Source: DATLOJ01 sp035536315 (GTDB taxonomy: Bacteria; Actinomycetota; CADDZG01; JAHWKV01). Taken from it: DNA of 9,869 nt. Each line of letters starts with the position of its first letter. Within the stretch, counting starts at the first letter, position 1. The DNA is taken from NCBI GenBank assembly GCA_035536315.1, contig DATLOJ010000042.1:1-9869 (forward strand). Direction: 5' to 3'. Made by a program: the position numbers and the translations under genes. The notes below the pieces were generated by a model. The model saw only the letters and a list, made by a program, of their open reading frames with translations. It was not told where the DNA came from and did not search any database. This document shows positions 1 through 5,481 of this stretch, piece by piece.

Positions 1-201
1 CGAGCGGCCAAGAAGTCCAAGTCGGTGCTGGTCGACCTGTTTCCCGCCTCGCAGAAGCTCGCCGACAGGGGCCACTCGCTGATCTCACCAGACGGCTTTC
101 ATCCGTCGGAGGAGGGCTACGCGCTAATTGCGGATGTCTTCTGGGCTCGAATCAAGAGCGATTCGGTGATGGGTACAGCCGTTCTCCGCAAGGCCTCCTA
201 A
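1..201 (+). CDS. GDSL/SGNH-family hydrolase, C-terminal fragment
   Basis: This is the last 66 codons of a gene that enters from the left edge in frame 1 and stops at TAA 199-201. The fragment contains SPDGFHPSEEGYALIADVFW. This matches block V of SGNH/GDSL esterases, where the Asp and His of the DGFHPS stretch (Asp-x-x-His) are the catalytic acid and base, followed by the usual helix ending in a Gly-Tyr and an aromatic pair. The catalytic Ser block and the oxyanion Gly and Asn lie outside the window, so the substrate (acyl ester, lipid or acetylated sugar) cannot be judged. The tail after the helix is short (about 20 residues), so there is no C-terminal anchor. The stop lies one base from the stop of the convergent DUF2442 gene, leaving no room for a separate terminator. 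Confidence 0.8.
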   Translation, partial: RAAKKSKSVLVDLFPASQKLADRGHSLISPDGFHPSEEGYALIADVFWARIKSDSVMGTAVLRKAS

Positions 202-202
202 C

Positions 203-457
203 CTAAACGGCGGTCGTGCTCGATTTAGCTCGTTCGTAAAGAGCTTCCGGAGCGATGTCTGCTCCGTTCGGCCAGGAGAGGGAACCAGCCTCCAGTACGA
301 ATTGCTTGAAGAGCTCCTCTTCCTTGAGCCGCTCGAATACCGGACCATCGAGCCATCCTTCAAAGTCGATGGTTCCCTTCAATCCGTCACTAAAGGTCAC
401 ATTGATGAGGAAAGGTCCCAAGTACTCGGCCTTCACAACTTTGGGTAAACCCGCCAA
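203..457 (-). CDS. DUF2442 domain protein
   Basis: The 84-residue product is a single small domain with the DUF2442 pattern: an N-terminal strand (VVKAEYLGPFLINVTFSDG), a GTIDFEGWL segment, a GPVFERLKEEELFKQF helix, and the family signature SWPNGADIAPEALYE near the C-terminus. Length is normal for the family. The start is TTG at 455-457; it is chosen because AGGAGG lies four bases upstream and no ATG fits the domain. DUF2442 proteins are often encoded next to a DUF4160 partner and have been proposed to act as antitoxin-like modules, but no such partner is present here. The upstream neighbour on the same strand is a methyltransferase, 85 bases away across a symmetric inverted repeat, so the two may be transcribed separately. 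Molecular function is unknown. Confidence 0.88.
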   Translation of the reverse strand: MAGLPKVVKAEYLGPFLINVTFSDGLKGTIDFEGWLDGPVFERLKEEELFKQFVLEAGSLSWPNGADIAPEALYERAKSSTTAV

Positions 458-461
458 AAGG

Positions 462-467
462 CCTCCT
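462..467 (-). promoter_or_regulatory. Ribosome binding site deciding a TTG start
   Basis: On the minus strand this reads AGGAGG, a full Shine-Dalgarno core, four bases before TTG at 457-455. It is the main reason for accepting a TTG start for the DUF2442 gene. Confidence 0.65.
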
Positions 468-488
468 AGCCCATTCCAAAACTGATCG

Positions 489-529
489 ATTTTGCAACCA
501 TGGTCGCTTAGCGACCAAATTTACAAAAT
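489..529. repeat. Symmetric interrupted inverted repeat between minus-strand genes
   Basis: A perfect 7-bp inverted repeat, TGGTCGC-tta-GCGACCA (501-517), is centred on base 509. Outside it, ATTTTG (489-494) and CAAAAT (524-529) are also exact reverse complements placed symmetrically around the same base, and 496-497 can pair with 521-522. The whole element is a 41-base dyad with an internal mismatch loop. It begins 14 bases after the methyltransferase stop and ends 32 bases before the DUF2442 start. It could be a transcription terminator for the methyltransferase (although no clear U-run follows the stem), an operator for the DUF2442 gene, or an RNA structure in its leader. Confidence 0.55.
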
Positions 530-542
530 GAAGCCTTGTTCG

Positions 543-1172
543 CTAGCGGGAGTACACCATCACTATCCAGGGGTAGCTCAGGCGTTTCGCGGTGCGCGTA
601 AACCCGTGGGCCCTTACGCTTTCATCTAGTTTTCTTGTGTCGTGCACGTAGGGGCGAAACTCGCTGTGTATCACTCTGCAGAATCCCCGAGTTGCCATAT
701 TGAAGATGCGGGCCGGCCAACTAGCGACTCCTTTGGAGTAAGGAACAACGAACCCCACGGCGTTCTTCGTGATCGGGACGGCCCGAGACAACATCTCCAC
801 GGCCCTGGGCGTACAACAGAGCACGCGGTCCATCACCAGCACGTCGGACTCGGGCAAAGGCTCGGTCAATGCATCGGCAAGGACGAACTCGGTTCGATCC
901 GCAAGGCCCTGTTCCGCGCTGATCCTGCGCGCCTCTTCAAGTGATTTGCTTGAAAGATCGACGCCGGTAACTCGGGCAGCGCCGTCTCTGAGCACTGTTC
1001 TAGAAAGTTCGCCGACTCCGCATCCGATCTCGAGCACGGTCCGGCCCTCGATCCCCGCGCGGTGCAGCTCCTCCAGAAGAACCTTCGAGCTTTTCCACAC
1101 CCCTTTGCGCCGCGCCCTCTTGGAACAACATCGCGACTGTTTGTCGAAGAAGTCTCCGACCGTCTTGGGCAT
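543..1172 (-). CDS. Class I SAM-dependent methyltransferase
   Basis: The 209-residue protein has the Rossmann methyltransferase layout. After a basic, Cys-containing N-terminus (SRCCSKRARRKGVW), motif I is VLEIGCGVGELS at 46-57, the acidic ribose-binding position is Asp72 in GVDLS, and the motif II region has Asp100 in LADAL. A DRVLCC segment sits at 115-120 where the catalytic-loop strand is expected. The C-terminal half (EFRPYVHDTRKLDESVRAHGF) resembles a group of bacterial methyltransferases distantly related to Mg-protoporphyrin methyltransferase BchM, but the substrate cannot be assigned and no tetrapyrrole genes are nearby. The start is ATG 1170-1172 with a weak GGTGAAG about six bases upstream. 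It is divergent from another methyltransferase gene across 65 bases. The stop is TAG at 543-545. Confidence 0.88.
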   Translation of the reverse strand: MPKTVGDFFDKQSRCCSKRARRKGVWKSSKVLLEELHRAGIEGRTVLEIGCGVGELSRTVLRDGAARVTGVDLSSKSLEEARRISAEQGLADRTEFVLADALTEPLPESDVLVMDRVLCCTPRAVEMLSRAVPITKNAVGFVVPYSKGVASWPARIFNMATRGFCRVIHSEFRPYVHDTRKLDESVRAHGFTRTAKRLSYPWIVMVYSR

Positions 1173-1237
1173 CTACTTCACCAATCTCACAAGCGGCTAT
1201 CCATAAGTGAATCATCCTAGATGTAGCCTTCGAATCG

Positions 1238-1816
1238 ATGGGTGACTCTGTCTCGAGAAAGTACGAGGACATCTACCGTGAACGGGCCTGGGCTTACGGC
1301 GACAAGCCGGACCCAGATCTGATCAGAGCCCTGGTCAATGTGCCGCGCGACAAGGCCCTCGACCTTGGGGGAGGCCAGGGCCGTCACGCGCTGGCACTTT
1401 CTGCTCTCGGCTTCGACGTGACGTTGGTCGACAACGCGCCTACCGCGCTGCATCAGGCCTCCGAAGCCGCCGCCGATAAGGGTTTGCCGTTGCACACAGT
1501 CCAGGCGGAGCTTTCTGCTTACGAACCGCCCTCGGGGTTGCAGGTCTGCGTCGCAGCCCTGCTCTTTCACATCCCTTCGAAGAAGACGAGCCTTGCGATT
1601 GCAGGAAAGATTGGAGGGGCGCTCGCAAGGCAGGGGGTCTTTTATCTGTCAATGCCGGGCTACACGAAGGAGAGCGAAGCATTCGCTCACGAGCTGCTCG
1701 ATGCGGCGGGATGCAAGAGCGAATGGGTGATGAAACACCTCGTGACCAAGAGCGAAAGGCCGCGGCTGCCGGTTCCGAGGCGCAACGAGACGAGGGCGCT
1801 TGGCATCAAGCCTTAA
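1238..1816 (+). CDS. TehB-like class I SAM-dependent methyltransferase
   Basis: The 192-residue protein starts with the RKYEDIYRERAWAYGDKPDP segment typical of small TehB/UbiE-like methyltransferases. The SAM-binding motif I, ALDLGGGQGRHAL, lies at 40-52, and the acidic residue is Asp65 in TLVDNA. A short C-terminus, RPRLPVPRRNETRALGIKP, has the basic Pro-Arg-rich ending seen in this family. The protein is single-domain and probably cytosolic. TehB relatives methylate tellurite, selenite or small organic substrates, but family membership alone does not show tellurite resistance. The start is ATG 1238-1240; no strong Shine-Dalgarno is visible. Its 3' end overlaps the next gene by 17 bases if that gene uses its TTG start, which suggests one transcript with the uracil-DNA glycosylase and ferritin-like genes. 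Confidence 0.87.
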   Translation: MGDSVSRKYEDIYRERAWAYGDKPDPDLIRALVNVPRDKALDLGGGQGRHALALSALGFDVTLVDNAPTALHQASEAAADKGLPLHTVQAELSAYEPPSGLQVCVAALLFHIPSKKTSLAIAGKIGGALARQGVFYLSMPGYTKESEAFAHELLDAAGCKSEWVMKHLVTKSERPRLPVPRRNETRALGIKP

Positions 1817-2516
1817 GGCAATCGTGCGCATCAATCAGGAAGTAGTCGATTGCCGCTTGTGCCCTCGCCTCGTTGCGTGGCGCGAAGAAGCCGCATTGAA
1901 CCCGCCGGCCCGCTTCCGCGGCGAGGAGTACTGGGCCAGGCCCCTACCCGGCTTTGGCGATCACAACGCGCGGCTTTTGATCGTGGGGCTGGCCCCCGCC
2001 GCCCACGGCGGCAACAGAACCGGCCGGATCTTCACCGGCGACCGTTCAGGCGACTGGCTCTTCAGAGCGCTCCACAAGGCCGGGTTCGCGAACCAGCCCA
2101 CGTCTGAGCACATCGGCGACGGCCTGGGGCTCGAAGACTGCTATATCGCAGCCGTCGTCAGGTGCGCCCCTCCGGCCAACAAGCCGCTTCCCACCGAGCG
2201 CGACACATGTATCCAGTACCTCGTACGTGAGATGGACGCGATGCAGAACCTGCAAGTCGTTGTCGCGCTCGGCTCCTTCGCGTGGGATGGAATTCTTCGG
2301 GCCCTGCGACTGAGCGGGCGGGCGGTTCCGGCCCCCAAACCGCGGTTCGGCCACCTGGCGAAAGTGGGGGCCGGAAATTTGACTCTCATCGGCTCCTACC
2401 ATCCAAGCCAGCAGAACACTTTCACCGGAACCCTGACACAGCAAGCGTTCGATCAGGTCTTCGCAGGCGCGAAGGCTATGCTCACGAAGACTTCGAAAAG
2501 AAAAGAGGAACGATGA
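1800..2516 (+). CDS. Family 5 (UDGb-type) [4Fe-4S] uracil-DNA glycosylase
   Basis: The 238-residue enzyme removes uracil, and in this family often hypoxanthine or other deaminated bases, from DNA as the first step of base excision repair. Active-site motif 1 is GLAPAAHGGNRTGRIFTGD (63-81), the form characteristic of UDGb, which lacks the catalytic acid of classical Ung. Motif 2 is HPSQQNTFTG (201-210). Cys18 and Cys21 (DCRLCPRLVAWREE), Cys122 (VRCAPP) and Cys137 fit the four [4Fe-4S] cluster ligands. The TTG at 1800 gives MASSLKAI before the first cluster cysteines; a GTG at 1824 (residue 9) is an alternative that keeps every motif. The gene overlaps the upstream methyltransferase by 17 bases and the downstream ferritin-like gene by the four bases ATGA, so translation is probably coupled. 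Confidence 0.95.
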   Translation: MASSLKAIVRINQEVVDCRLCPRLVAWREEAALNPPARFRGEEYWARPLPGFGDHNARLLIVGLAPAAHGGNRTGRIFTGDRSGDWLFRALHKAGFANQPTSEHIGDGLGLEDCYIAAVVRCAPPANKPLPTERDTCIQYLVREMDAMQNLQVVVALGSFAWDGILRALRLSGRAVPAPKPRFGHLAKVGAGNLTLIGSYHPSQQNTFTGTLTQQAFDQVFAGAKAMLTKTSKRKEER

Positions 2517-2941
2517 CCAACGAAGAGATGATCAAGCTTCTTAACGGCGACATTCAGCATGAGATTCGTGCGGCGCTGACTTATCTTCAGCAGCACGCGA
2601 CGGCCCCCGGTCTTCGTGGGCAAACACTCCGAGACATCCTGGCCCCCGAGATTCCTGGAGAGCTTCAGCACGCGATCCTGCTGGCGGACAAGGTCGTATC
2701 GCTCGGCGGGACGCCCGACCTTAGCGTCGGTCAAATCGAAAAGCACACAACGGTCAGAGAGATGATCCAGTACGACCTGGAGCTCGAGCAGGAAGCCATC
2801 AAGAACTACACCACCCGCGCTCAGCAAGCGGAGGAGCTGGGGGATCTTGGCTTAAAGGTTCACCTGGAAAATCTGGCCGCAGAGGAAGCCGACCACCGCG
2901 ACATGCTGGCGCGCCTTATGCGCGACATAGAGGAGCTCTAG
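2513..2941 (+). CDS. Ferritin-like diiron protein (bacterioferritin-type fold)
   Basis: This is a 142-residue four-helix protein. The diiron ligands follow bacterioferritin spacing closely: Glu17 (IQHEIRAA), Glu50 and His53 (GELQHA), Glu94 (LELEQEAIKNY), and Glu125 and His128 (EEADHRDML). The residue matching the haem-ligating Met52 of E. coli bacterioferritin is Leu51, so haem binding in the classical way is unlikely. The protein is shorter than the usual bacterioferritin (about 158), ending soon after the last ligand. It probably oxidises or stores iron in the cytosol; whether it forms a 24-mer or a smaller assembly cannot be read. The start ATG 2513-2515 overlaps the glycosylase stop (ATGA) and has AGAGGA nearby. 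A longer in-frame extension to 2282 lies inside the glycosylase gene and is rejected. The TAG stop shares a CTAG with the protease stop. Confidence 0.9.
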   Translation: MTNEEMIKLLNGDIQHEIRAALTYLQQHATAPGLRGQTLRDILAPEIPGELQHAILLADKVVSLGGTPDLSVGQIEKHTTVREMIQYDLELEQEAIKNYTTRAQQAEELGDLGLKVHLENLAAEEADHRDMLARLMRDIEEL

Positions 2942-4245
2942 AGAGAGCCCGTTCTTCGAAGCACGTGTCCCGTTCCGACCAGCAAGACAAGAAGCGACGC
3001 GCCCATGGTTGACCATCCGCCCGGCTGTGACTTGTCCGCGCCGGATCCGGGAACATCGTTGGCCGTCGTTGCCGTTGCCCCCTTCGGTGGTTCGGCCGGT
3101 TCCTGGGTGATAGCAGGCGGCTCCCCGGGTGAGGGCAGCACCAGCGGTGGCGGAGGGTTGGGTGACGCAGGAGTTTGTGGGGTGGGCGACTGCTTCTGCT
3201 TGGGAGGCGTCGAAGGCGGGTTTTCAGCAGGCGGCGGCGCGCCTCCACGAGAAACACCAAGGGCGCCTGCCACGTCAAGAAGCCCGGCCCCGTATTCGTT
3301 GTCGCGTCCAGGTGCACCAAGGTCCTGGGCTGTCTCCAGGATCCGCGTCATGGCTGCCGAGTTGCTCATCCCTTTCGACATCAAAAGCGCGAATGTTCCG
3401 GCGACGAACGGAACAGACATCGAGGTGCCGGCGGCAGTCCCGTATCCGGACTGTCCCTGGTTCCAGTAAGTCGATGTGATGTCGAGTCCCGGCGCAACAA
3501 GGTCAAGGCCCGCTCCGTAGTTCGACTGGCTCCACCTGCGGTCGTTTGTATCCGTTGCGCCAACCACCAGAACACCAGGAGTCGTTGTGTCGTAAGCAGT
3601 TGTGCTTCGGCCCTCGTTTCCTGCTGCGGCCACAACGGCTGCGCCGCGCTGGGCGGCCTCTCGGATCTCGCGATCCACAGAGGGCGTGAAGATCTGCGTC
3701 AGCAAGCCGGAATCTGGGTCGCCCACAAAGCTCAGGTTCAGGACGAGCTTCATTCCTCGCCGTCCTGCTTCGTCGACCGACCATTGAATCGCTTCCGCCG
3801 CCATCTCAGGGTCGGCCTGTCCGTTTGCGTCGAAGACTCTGACCGGCATGATCGAAACGTCCGGCGCTACCGATGCGATGCCGACGCCATTGTTTGTCGC
3901 GGCTCCGGCCACCCCCGCCACAAGGGTTCCGTGCCCGTTCTCATCCATGGGACTCGAATCGTTTGCGATGAAGTCTCTGCCGGGAACGAGCTTCGAGCGA
4001 AGATCTGGATGGTTGAGGTCGACGCCGCTATCGATCACGGCAATCATCACGCCTCCGCCCCGGCTTGCTCCCCACGCCGGCTCGGCCCCCACTCGCTGAA
4101 GGCCCCAAAGCCGTGGGAAGAAAGGATCGTTGGTGGCCGCCATTGCAGGGCCTGTTGGAAGAAGAAGCATCGCGGCAAGCAGCCCCGCGAGAACTGCGGT
4201 GATGGCGCGCTTGGTTAGCTTAGTGTGCTGATTCATTGTCTCCAT
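2938..4245 (-). CDS. Secreted, membrane-anchored subtilisin-like (S8) serine protease, mycosin-like architecture
   Basis: With ATG 4243-4245 the product has 435 residues. Layout: basic n-region and signal peptide to about residue 36 (ending GPAMA); a thermitase-like start to the catalytic domain (FFPRLWGLQRVGAEPAWG); the catalytic domain with Asp72 (AVIDSGVD), His105 (NGHGTLVAG), oxyanion Asn210 (AAGNEG) and Ser275 (AGTSMSVPFVAG); a proline-rich stretch at about 336-387; and a hydrophobic C-terminal anchor at about 413-429 followed by Arg-Arg. This order (signal, S8 domain, Pro-rich linker, C-terminal TM) is that of mycosins and other wall-facing subtilases. No type VII secretion genes are visible. 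No inhibitory propeptide is evident, as the mature domain begins soon after the signal. A second start three codons in (ATG 4234-4236) is possible. The stop overlaps the ferritin-like stop. Confidence 0.93.
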   Translation of the reverse strand: METMNQHTKLTKRAITAVLAGLLAAMLLLPTGPAMAATNDPFFPRLWGLQRVGAEPAWGASRGGGVMIAVIDSGVDLNHPDLRSKLVPGRDFIANDSSPMDENGHGTLVAGVAGAATNNGVGIASVAPDVSIMPVRVFDANGQADPEMAAEAIQWSVDEAGRRGMKLVLNLSFVGDPDSGLLTQIFTPSVDREIREAAQRGAAVVAAAGNEGRSTTAYDTTTPGVLVVGATDTNDRRWSQSNYGAGLDLVAPGLDITSTYWNQGQSGYGTAAGTSMSVPFVAGTFALLMSKGMSNSAAMTRILETAQDLGAPGRDNEYGAGLLDVAGALGVSRGGAPPPAENPPSTPPKQKQSPTPQTPASPNPPPPLVLPSPGEPPAITQEPAEPPKGATATTANDVPGSGADKSQPGGWSTMGASLLVLLVGTGHVLRRTGSL

Positions 4246-4264
4246 GGTACCCGTAGGTAATCGG

Positions 4265-4284
4265 CAACCTGAGCGCTCCGGTTG
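4265..4284. promoter_or_regulatory. Near-perfect 20-bp palindrome, candidate operator between divergent genes
   Basis: The sequence CAACCTGAGCGCTCCGGTTG equals its own reverse complement except for one mismatched pair (4270/4279), with a perfect 8-bp GAGCGCTC core. It lies 19 bases upstream of the protease ATG (4245) and 28 bases upstream of the oxidoreductase ATG (4313). That position could overlap the -35 region of a promoter facing either way. A dimeric regulator binding here could control both genes. No regulator gene is present in the window. Confidence 0.55.
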
Positions 4285-4297
4285 AACAATCCCTGCA

Positions 4298-4303
4298 TAT
4301 AAG
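4298..4303 (+). promoter_or_regulatory. Possible -10 element of a leaderless promoter
   Basis: TATAAG lies nine bases before the ATG at 4313, which would place transcription initiation at or just before the start codon. The only Shine-Dalgarno-like sequence (GAAGG) touches the ATG too closely to work well, so leaderless translation is plausible. No good -35 is visible; the palindrome at 4265-4284 occupies that place. Confidence 0.35.
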
Positions 4304-4312
4304 CTCGAAGGC

Positions 4313-5338
4313 ATGAAGCTCGGTTATGGACTGATCACCTGCCAGCGCCATCCAGCGGACTCCCGAACGTCAACAGAGCTGTATTCAGAGGCCATCCAGC
4401 TGGCCAAGGCCGCTGAGGATGCCGGCCTCGACTCCGTTTGGACCTCCGAGCATCACTTCTGGGATGACGAGTACATGCCGTCTCTACTCATCCTCTCGGC
4501 AGCGATAGCGGCGGCAACCGAGCGCATCCAGATAGGCACGGGAATTTTGCTCGCTCCGCTGTATCACCCCATCCGCCTCGCCGAGGATGCCGCGACCGTC
4601 GACCTAATCTCGAAGGGAAGGCTGATCCTTGGCCTGGGAATTGGCTGGAGGGCCGAGGAGTTCGACCGGCTGGGGATCCCCATGGAGGGGCTCGGTCGCA
4701 GACTGAGTGAGACGGTCCGCCTTCTTCGCAAGGCCTGGGGCCCCGGCGTTTTCACCTTCAAGGGCAAGGTGTTTGAGTTCGAAGCGACCAACGTGACGCC
4801 AAAGCCGGAAGGCAAGATCCCCATCTGGCTCGGCGGGTTTGTCGACAACGCTCTCAGGAGGGCGGGTCGGATAGCCGACGGCTACCTTGCGTCGGCCCCC
4901 GAGTTGTACGACATGCCACGGCGGCTGGACCTTGTCAGGGAAGGCCTTGCAATTCCAGGGCGCGACGAGAAGGAGTTCACAGTCGCCGTTCACAAGCCGG
5001 TTTGGATCTCGAACGACATGGAGAGCGAGCTGGAAAGGGCCCTCGAGCTGCAGCACAACATCCGTTGGAAGTACAACGACATGCGAACGACCTTCGGCCG
5101 GGACACTCAGGGGCCGCTGCCGGCCCCCCCGCCGCTGAACGAAGACACGCGAACACTGATGCGCCAGATGATGATCCTTGGGAGTCCTGACGAGGTAGCG
5201 AAATCGATCCAGTCGTTTCGGGACGTCGTCGGCGACAACCTGCACTTCGTAGCGCGCCTCTACACACCGGGCGTCCCCCTGGACGAGGCGCTGAGGCACA
5301 TCGCGCTGCTGGGAGAGGTCAAGAAACTCCTCGCCTGA
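4313..5338 (+). CDS. LLM-class (luciferase-like) flavin- or F420-dependent oxidoreductase
   Basis: The 341-residue protein is a TIM-barrel oxidoreductase of the bacterial luciferase superfamily. Seen features: the first strand MKLGYGLIT, the SEHHFWDDEYMPS segment (45-57) typical of the active-site edge, GTGILLAPLYHPIRLAED (75-92), and DLISKGRLILGLGIGW (97-112) with the cofactor-phosphate-binding glycines. IPIWLGG follows near 165-171. Length is usual for the family. In Actinomycetota many such proteins use F420, others FMN; the sequence alone does not decide this, and the substrate is unknown. The gene is divergent from the protease across 67 bases, and a 143-base gap separates it from the next gene, so it is probably transcribed alone. 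The ATG at 4313 is the first base-frame start, and the spacing to TATAAG suggests a leaderless message. Confidence 0.92.
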   Translation: MKLGYGLITCQRHPADSRTSTELYSEAIQLAKAAEDAGLDSVWTSEHHFWDDEYMPSLLILSAAIAAATERIQIGTGILLAPLYHPIRLAEDAATVDLISKGRLILGLGIGWRAEEFDRLGIPMEGLGRRLSETVRLLRKAWGPGVFTFKGKVFEFEATNVTPKPEGKIPIWLGGFVDNALRRAGRIADGYLASAPELYDMPRRLDLVREGLAIPGRDEKEFTVAVHKPVWISNDMESELERALELQHNIRWKYNDMRTTFGRDTQGPLPAPPPLNEDTRTLMRQMMILGSPDEVAKSIQSFRDVVGDNLHFVARLYTPGVPLDEALRHIALLGEVKKLLA

Positions 5339-5380
5339 CCTCCCGCCCTTTGCAACAAATACCTAACCCAATCTGGGGAA

Positions 5381-5409
5381 TTCTCAGTGTCGGTACCGGG
5401 GTTTATCTT
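5381..5409 (+). promoter_or_regulatory. Weak candidate promoter for the M23-hydrolase operon
   Basis: TTCTCA (5381-5386) and TATCTT (5404-5409) are separated by 17 bases, each matching four of six positions of the sigma-70-type consensus. This is the best-spaced pair in the 143-base gap between the oxidoreductase and the next gene. The match is modest, and no experimental start is known. Confidence 0.28.
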
Positions 5410-5435
5410 TCTGATCTGACGTCTCGTTGCCCACC

Positions 5436-5478
5436 ACCCCCAAGGCGCGGCGCTACTTCCCCTTGAACGCCTGGGGGT
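5436..5478 (+). promoter_or_regulatory. Leader hairpin burying the ribosome-binding region of the M23-hydrolase gene
   Basis: ACCCCCAAGGCG (5436-5447) can pair with CGCCTGGGGGT (5468-5478), giving an 11-bp GC-rich stem with one bulged A and a 20-base loop. The only purine-rich sequence before the GTG start (5482) is the GGGGG inside the right arm, so the fold would hide it. CCACC (5431-5435) can also pair with GGTGG (5488-5492) inside the coding region and enclose the start codon. No U-run follows, so an intrinsic terminator is unlikely. It could be a translational switch, or only a stable leader. Confidence 0.42.
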
Positions 5479-5481
5479 TAT

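Noticed and set aside
769..1206. 145-codon plus-strand frame opposite the first methyltransferase
   Set aside because: Antisense to a gene with clear SAM-binding motifs; Ser/Arg/Thr-rich and without recognisable features.
1238..1816. Tellurite resistance determinant (TehB)
   Set aside because: Only family-level similarity is seen; there is no TehA or ter gene nearby, so a specific resistance role is not supported.
2282..2512. N-terminal extension of the ferritin-like frame into the glycosylase gene
   Set aside because: The extension overlaps the glycosylase coding region, including its motif 2, and looks like out-of-frame sequence; ATG 2513 gives correct ferritin spacing and an ATGA junction.
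3175..4218. 347-codon open frame on the plus strand opposite the protease
   Set aside because: It lies wholly antisense to a gene with a complete catalytic triad, is rich in Arg, Ser, Cys and His, and shows no recognisable domain or start signal.
4246..4314. 23-codon N-terminal extension of the protease starting at 4314
   Set aside because: It would run through the entire divergent intergenic region and palindrome and begin on the other gene's start codon; the added residues precede rather than improve the signal peptide.
4604..5299. 231-codon minus-strand frame opposite the luciferase-like gene
   Set aside because: Antisense shadow of a well-supported oxidoreductase gene; composition is Arg/Pro/Val-rich with no family features.
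5339..5481. c-di-AMP (ydaO-type) riboswitch upstream of the M23-type gene
   Set aside because: Such riboswitches precede many actinobacterial wall hydrolases, but I could not match the conserved ydaO segments, and the gap is short for one.
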